NCBI RefSeq assembly: GCF_001553785.1 | Contig: NZ_LOJP01000001.1 | Location: forward strand, 5,145,651-5,209,650 | DNA length: 64,000 bases | Source of the DNA: Actinoplanes sp. TFC3 | Lineage (GTDB): Bacteria; Actinomycetota; Actinomycetes; Mycobacteriales; Micromonosporaceae | Reading direction: 5' to 3' | Shown here: in pieces, positions 62,801 through 64,000 of the stretch | Layout of the letters: every line of letters starts with the position of its first letter | Numbering within the stretch: position 1 is the stretch's first letter | Notes under the pieces: generated by a model | Seen by the model: the letters and a program-made list of their open reading frames with translations, nothing else | The model's database searches: none | What the model was told of the DNA's origin: nothing | Made by a program: the position numbers and the translations under genes

Positions 62801-62971
62801 GCGGTCAGCCGGACAGGGCCGCTTCTTGACCTGCGGAGCTGCGACCGGCGTGACCGAAGCAGGCGCCGCCTCGGCGGCCGGAGCCGCGGTGACGGAGACG
62901 ATGACCGCCAGCGCGGTCACGCTCGCTGTCCACCCCGTGCGGCGTTCAGGACGATGTTTCATGGACAGCAT
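56849..62971 (-). CDS. Secreted RHS/YD-repeat polymorphic-toxin-like protein with unique C-terminal tip
   Basis: 2040 aa. The ATG at 62971 (MLSMKHRPER) has GGGGGAG 7 nt upstream. The signal peptide spans ~1-40 (TASVTALAVIVSVTAAPAAE). The N-terminal third contains a DNRLRE-like domain (FFDLDISSTPIAGTHIVAAN) and Ig/FN3-like repeats. Residues ~900-1900 have many YD/RHS repeats (YDSTGRLHAAW, YDTLGRQSSYTDADG). The core ends with YGYLGDEQRSADNPGGLVSM, RTYNPETGRFLSTDAVYGGN and DYCSGDAVNCTDTSG. The final ~115 residues (from LMSCYKFNTTKKKN) are unlike the rest, are Lys/Trp/His-rich with a hydrophobic segment near VRWSAVMALVSIIGGFIYN, and match no toxin I recognise. The DNA there is visibly lower in GC. 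No immunity gene follows. Confidence 0.92.
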   Translation of the reverse strand: MLSMKHRPERRTGWTASVTALAVIVSVTAAPAAEAAPASVTPVAAPQVKKRPCPADRPDEAAALTAARICGGEVKISGQTSEYDDGVALPNGQVRWEHHYRPVRVERGTSWAPVDTTLTAQPDGTVQPAATAVGLEFSGGGTGPMVKVTEAGTALTLGSPLGRLPKPVLQANVATYPEVLPGVDLQLKADVDGYAQVLVVKNRQAAANPKLAELTFPLAGTKLTVSTDSAGNLRATDAKGKVRLSGNAPLMWDASAQQSLTARPDAEPGSTGVTKKLTAALSKSQISVTPNRGLLDDPDTVYPVYIDPGVTATRSAWTKVSSANPTTSYWNAAGNAPVGGTNVSGAKYRSFFDLDISSTPIAGTHIVAANLVAVQAYALYCESYPVDLWATGYAGQATTWNNQPAFSGGVLASNTSLAGCTGHAGASLTFPVTAHVQSAANGAWTNLTYALRSDESATLHSYKEFGSNPYVSITYSRFATITSKGTLPATTCTTGANRPYVNTTTPTLRVRVTDPEGAGVRPEIEWDTPAGVKLGSAQPTPAATSGSLFGAAIPAGALTNGSTFSWKARGYDGNAWGPWSSPCELTVDTTAPTATPTVSSATYPANDWGGAAGSAGTFTLGAGGTSDIAAYVYTLDDDPAAVVNTSALGGTASISIVPDEEGKHTLKVQARDRAGNLSPARTYTFFAGTGAVSSPAAGTLTAGKVTLSGLGRSTSTGVTYQWRRGDADTWTTIPAGDVTTTAGAAISWPLATTGSGAYPELSWNVAQTVNNAEAGAEPLNGPVQVRASFSGTTGTSGGVLFTLDRDRVDAASSEIGPGQVNLLTGNFSASAADAGSIGGLSLQRTFNSRQAAVVDPMFGPGWTASAKAEQASTFNKLTVTGSLVQVGLADGSTLGFAKKATTSTGASFTPQIGSEDTTLTYTSTGNTYTLATKNGDVVTFTNQSAGVYVPAAVKSAGSATDSRISWETATVGGVAVVRPTQVTAHLPAGVTSCATIVKGCRVLGFTYATATTATAGAPGDYAGRVKQVSLSAWDPELATPGVRTVVLTRYDYDSTGRLHAAWNPALDYTSGAVTKHVATEYTYGTDGTLATLTPPGELPWQLTYTTVPGDTGAGRLYKASRAALPSGTSVQTVVYNVKVSGAGSPVDMASYINRWGQTVLPVDATAVYPQDIVPDGNPATGTLPSYSDDDRVTVTYMDSNGREIDTMLPGGTVEATWFDKYGNEVRTLDAGNLAEALWRTDSDSTEEEADYARRESTENVYSADGQRLLETFEPEHDVELPDSQTVRGRAHLVSTYDEGAPAGAAYDLVTSQTRGVQYTANGVTTDADKRTTTTAYDWTYRRPVATTVDPGGLALTTRTTYDSVTGQVASTTSPAGTAAGTTPATRKTVYYRAGTGSGYSECDNRAEWAELPCRVFTGGQPGGTELPVTSSTYDFFGQPRTVVERNSTATLRTSTVTYDAAGRESDTTITAAAGVALDRKHTGYDQVTGRPSVVQSVNAAGTVTGSGTTQYDTLGRQSSYTDADGATTTATFDLRSRPLTVTDGKGSQTYTYNNEAEKRGFATQLVDSQAGTFSAEYDDFGNLVSEGRPNGVGVRHYYDETGAETGVEYNTACDAGQCSLYSEYVDADVHGGRIWDYSSLAIFGYTYDKAGRVSNVRQDDTAGCTQRAYAFDTATNRTQRQTFAPGGDGTCQDTTATTRTWTYDSADRVTSPAPVIDALGRTTTVPAADLSTGSTSGDVQLTYYVNDLTRTMSNSAAQATYTIDPLTNRYRGYSVTAGGNTVAHTYHYSDDTDKPSWIAENGWYTRRVSGLNGVAAYVTGSDAHLEWQITNLHGDVVGLQTGSTAGLAATYPVDEFGKSLNGSAPRYGYLGDEQRSADNPGGLVSMGVRTYNPETGRFLSTDAVYGGNANAYDYCSGDAVNCTDTSGLMSCYKFNTTKKKNWAHITWLWHNWYRCKMSHQEVTNWLIGGSVPSILKDLLAKPHLVVVRWSAVMALVSIIGGFIYNHKCAKSRGIGWDYYSGYNFHSVFVFDIGISRMWCR

Positions 62972-63167
62972 GGACCCACTCCCCCGCGCAGTTGATTGGC
63001 TACGGGAAGTTACAACAGGGATCGATACATGAGCAATCCTCAATATGGTTGAACCGCTTCAAACACTGGAACCGCCATCTGCCGTTCGCCCGGAGTCCAC
63101 CTCGGACCCCGGCCGGAGCTGAGCGGTAACCACTGACAGACCGGCCGGGAGGTGCAAGGATCCGAGG

Positions 63168-63977
63168 ATGCGCGATCTCTCCCGCCGGGCGGCGTGGCTA
63201 GGCGTTCTGATCATCGGACTCGTGCTCTACGTCATCGTGTTGCGCACGCTGGTGCGCACGCAGAATCCCAACTTCGTGCCGGCCCTGCTACTGCTCGGGG
63301 CGACCGTCGTGCCGCTGGCTTTTCTGACCTTCGCCCAGGCGCGCACCGGGCGGTGGCAGGTGCCGGCGTCCGCGCTGGTGACCGCGGCCTTCTTCGGCGG
63401 GGTCATCGGGGCGGTGGTGGCCGGGACGCTGGAGTATGACGCGCTGCGCGGGCTCGGGGCGCTACCGATGCTGTTCGTCGCGCTCATCGAGGAGACCGCC
63501 AAGATGATCGTGCCGGTGGTCCTGCTGTTCGTGCTGCTTGCGCGGCATGGGCGCCGGCTGCCGTCGGACGGGCTGATCATCGGGGTTGCGTCCGGCATGG
63601 GTTTCGCCGCGCTGGAGACCATGGGGTACGGCTTCAGCGCGCTGCTGTCGTCGCGGGGCAACATCGGCGCGGTCGAGCAGACGCTGTTCGTTCGCGGCCT
63701 GACCGCCCCTGCCGGGCACACCGCGTGGACCGGATTGACCTGCGGAGCGCTCTGGGCCCTGGTGGCCAGCCCGACCGGCAAGAAGATGCTGGCCTTCATC
63801 GCCACCTTCATCGGTGCCGTGGCCATGCACACCGCGTGGGACACGTTCCAGGGCGTGATCCCGTTCATCGTGCTGGCGATCCTCAGCCTGGGCTGGCTGT
63901 TCGGCGCCCTGCACCGCTACCGCGCGTTCGCCGAGCACACCGCCTGGGCGCCGCACGGTGAACCCCTGACGGTCTGA
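63168..63977 (+). CDS. PrsW-family intramembrane metalloprotease
   Basis: 269 aa, with about 8 hydrophobic segments. The PrsW motifs are present: EExxK-type in FVALIEETAKMIVPVVLLF, GMGFAALETMGYGFSALLSS, and histidines in TAPAGHTAWTGLTCG and GAVAMHTAWDTFQG as probable metal ligands. PrsW in Bacillus cleaves the anti-sigma factor RsiW; the substrate here is unknown. The ATG at 63168 is preceded by GGGAGGTGCAAGGATCCGAGG. It is divergent from the RHS gene across 196 bp, in which I see no clear feature. Confidence 0.88.
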   Translation: MRDLSRRAAWLGVLIIGLVLYVIVLRTLVRTQNPNFVPALLLLGATVVPLAFLTFAQARTGRWQVPASALVTAAFFGGVIGAVVAGTLEYDALRGLGALPMLFVALIEETAKMIVPVVLLFVLLARHGRRLPSDGLIIGVASGMGFAALETMGYGFSALLSSRGNIGAVEQTLFVRGLTAPAGHTAWTGLTCGALWALVASPTGKKMLAFIATFIGAVAMHTAWDTFQGVIPFIVLAILSLGWLFGALHRYRAFAEHTAWAPHGEPLTV

Positions 63978-64000
63978 GGCCTCAGCGCTTCCAGTAGCCC

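Overview
The window is high-GC DNA from a filamentous actinobacterium. GTG starts are frequent, GTGA/ATGA gene overlaps are common, and gene content (SigE-type ECF factor, CBM2-linked secreted hydrolases, PPDK, AmCP genes) fits the Micromonosporaceae and most resembles Actinoplanes. That assignment is inference, because there is no 16S rRNA, tRNA or other marker here. I see no phage, IS element or CRISPR array.

Layout. 1-5.5 kb: the 3' part of a large secreted multidomain glucanase (GH87-like), an ECF sigma factor and an overlapping membrane-anchored partner. 5.4-13.2 kb: a tandem pair of small paralogues, a SulP transporter fused to carbonic anhydrase, a DinB-like protein, a Ser/Thr/Asn-rich membrane protein, an MFS carrier and an S9 peptidase. 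The peptidase ends a three-gene operon (11.4-17.6 kb) with an N-acetylglutaminylglutamine-amidotransferase-like asparagine synthase and a GCS2/ATP-grasp fusion. 17.8-20.5 kb: PPDK. 20.6-25.2 kb: a minus-strand operon of NAD kinase-GNAT fusion, UBP zinc finger, receiver-thioredoxin-reductase-like fusion and cNMP-binding histidine kinase. 25.4-28.7 kb: secreted S1 protease with a ricin-type lectin domain and CBM2-GH64 beta-1,3-glucanase. 28.7-29.9 kb: divergent LysE exporter and CGNR-type regulator.

29.9-56.8 kb is the main find: a biosynthetic gene cluster built on an amino-group carrier protein (LysW/AmCP). A minus-strand run of ten mostly overlapping genes encodes an unknown 196-aa protein, a BtrH-like acyltransferase-fold protein, a DegT aminotransferase, a transketolase split into N and C halves, the 55-residue LysW carrier ending in EDWGE, and LysX, LysY, LysZ and LysK homologues. 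Facing it are a sulfotransferase, an MFS exporter, two NRPS modules (C-A-PCP-TE and C-A-PCP), a diverged acyl-CoA-dehydrogenase-like protein, CysD/CysN sulfate adenylyltransferase, a free-standing PCP, a LuxR-type regulator without the phospho-acceptor Asp, a serine-code A domain fused to a TE-like domain without its nucleophile, and a Bcr/CflA-type exporter. LysW ligation, reduction to a semialdehyde, two-carbon extension by transketolase, transamination and release by LysK is the known AmCP route to (2S,6R)-diamino-(5R,7)-dihydroxyheptanoic acid (DADH), as in vazabitide, azinomycin and ficellomycin. Sulfate activation plus a sulfotransferase fits the known formation of the azabicyclic aziridine by sulfate elimination. 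I infer a DADH-derived, probably azabicyclic or sulfated peptide; the product is not known from sequence alone.

56.8-63 kb holds a secreted 2040-aa RHS/YD-repeat protein whose C-terminal tip has a visibly different base composition and no neighbouring immunity gene. A PrsW-family membrane protease ends the window.
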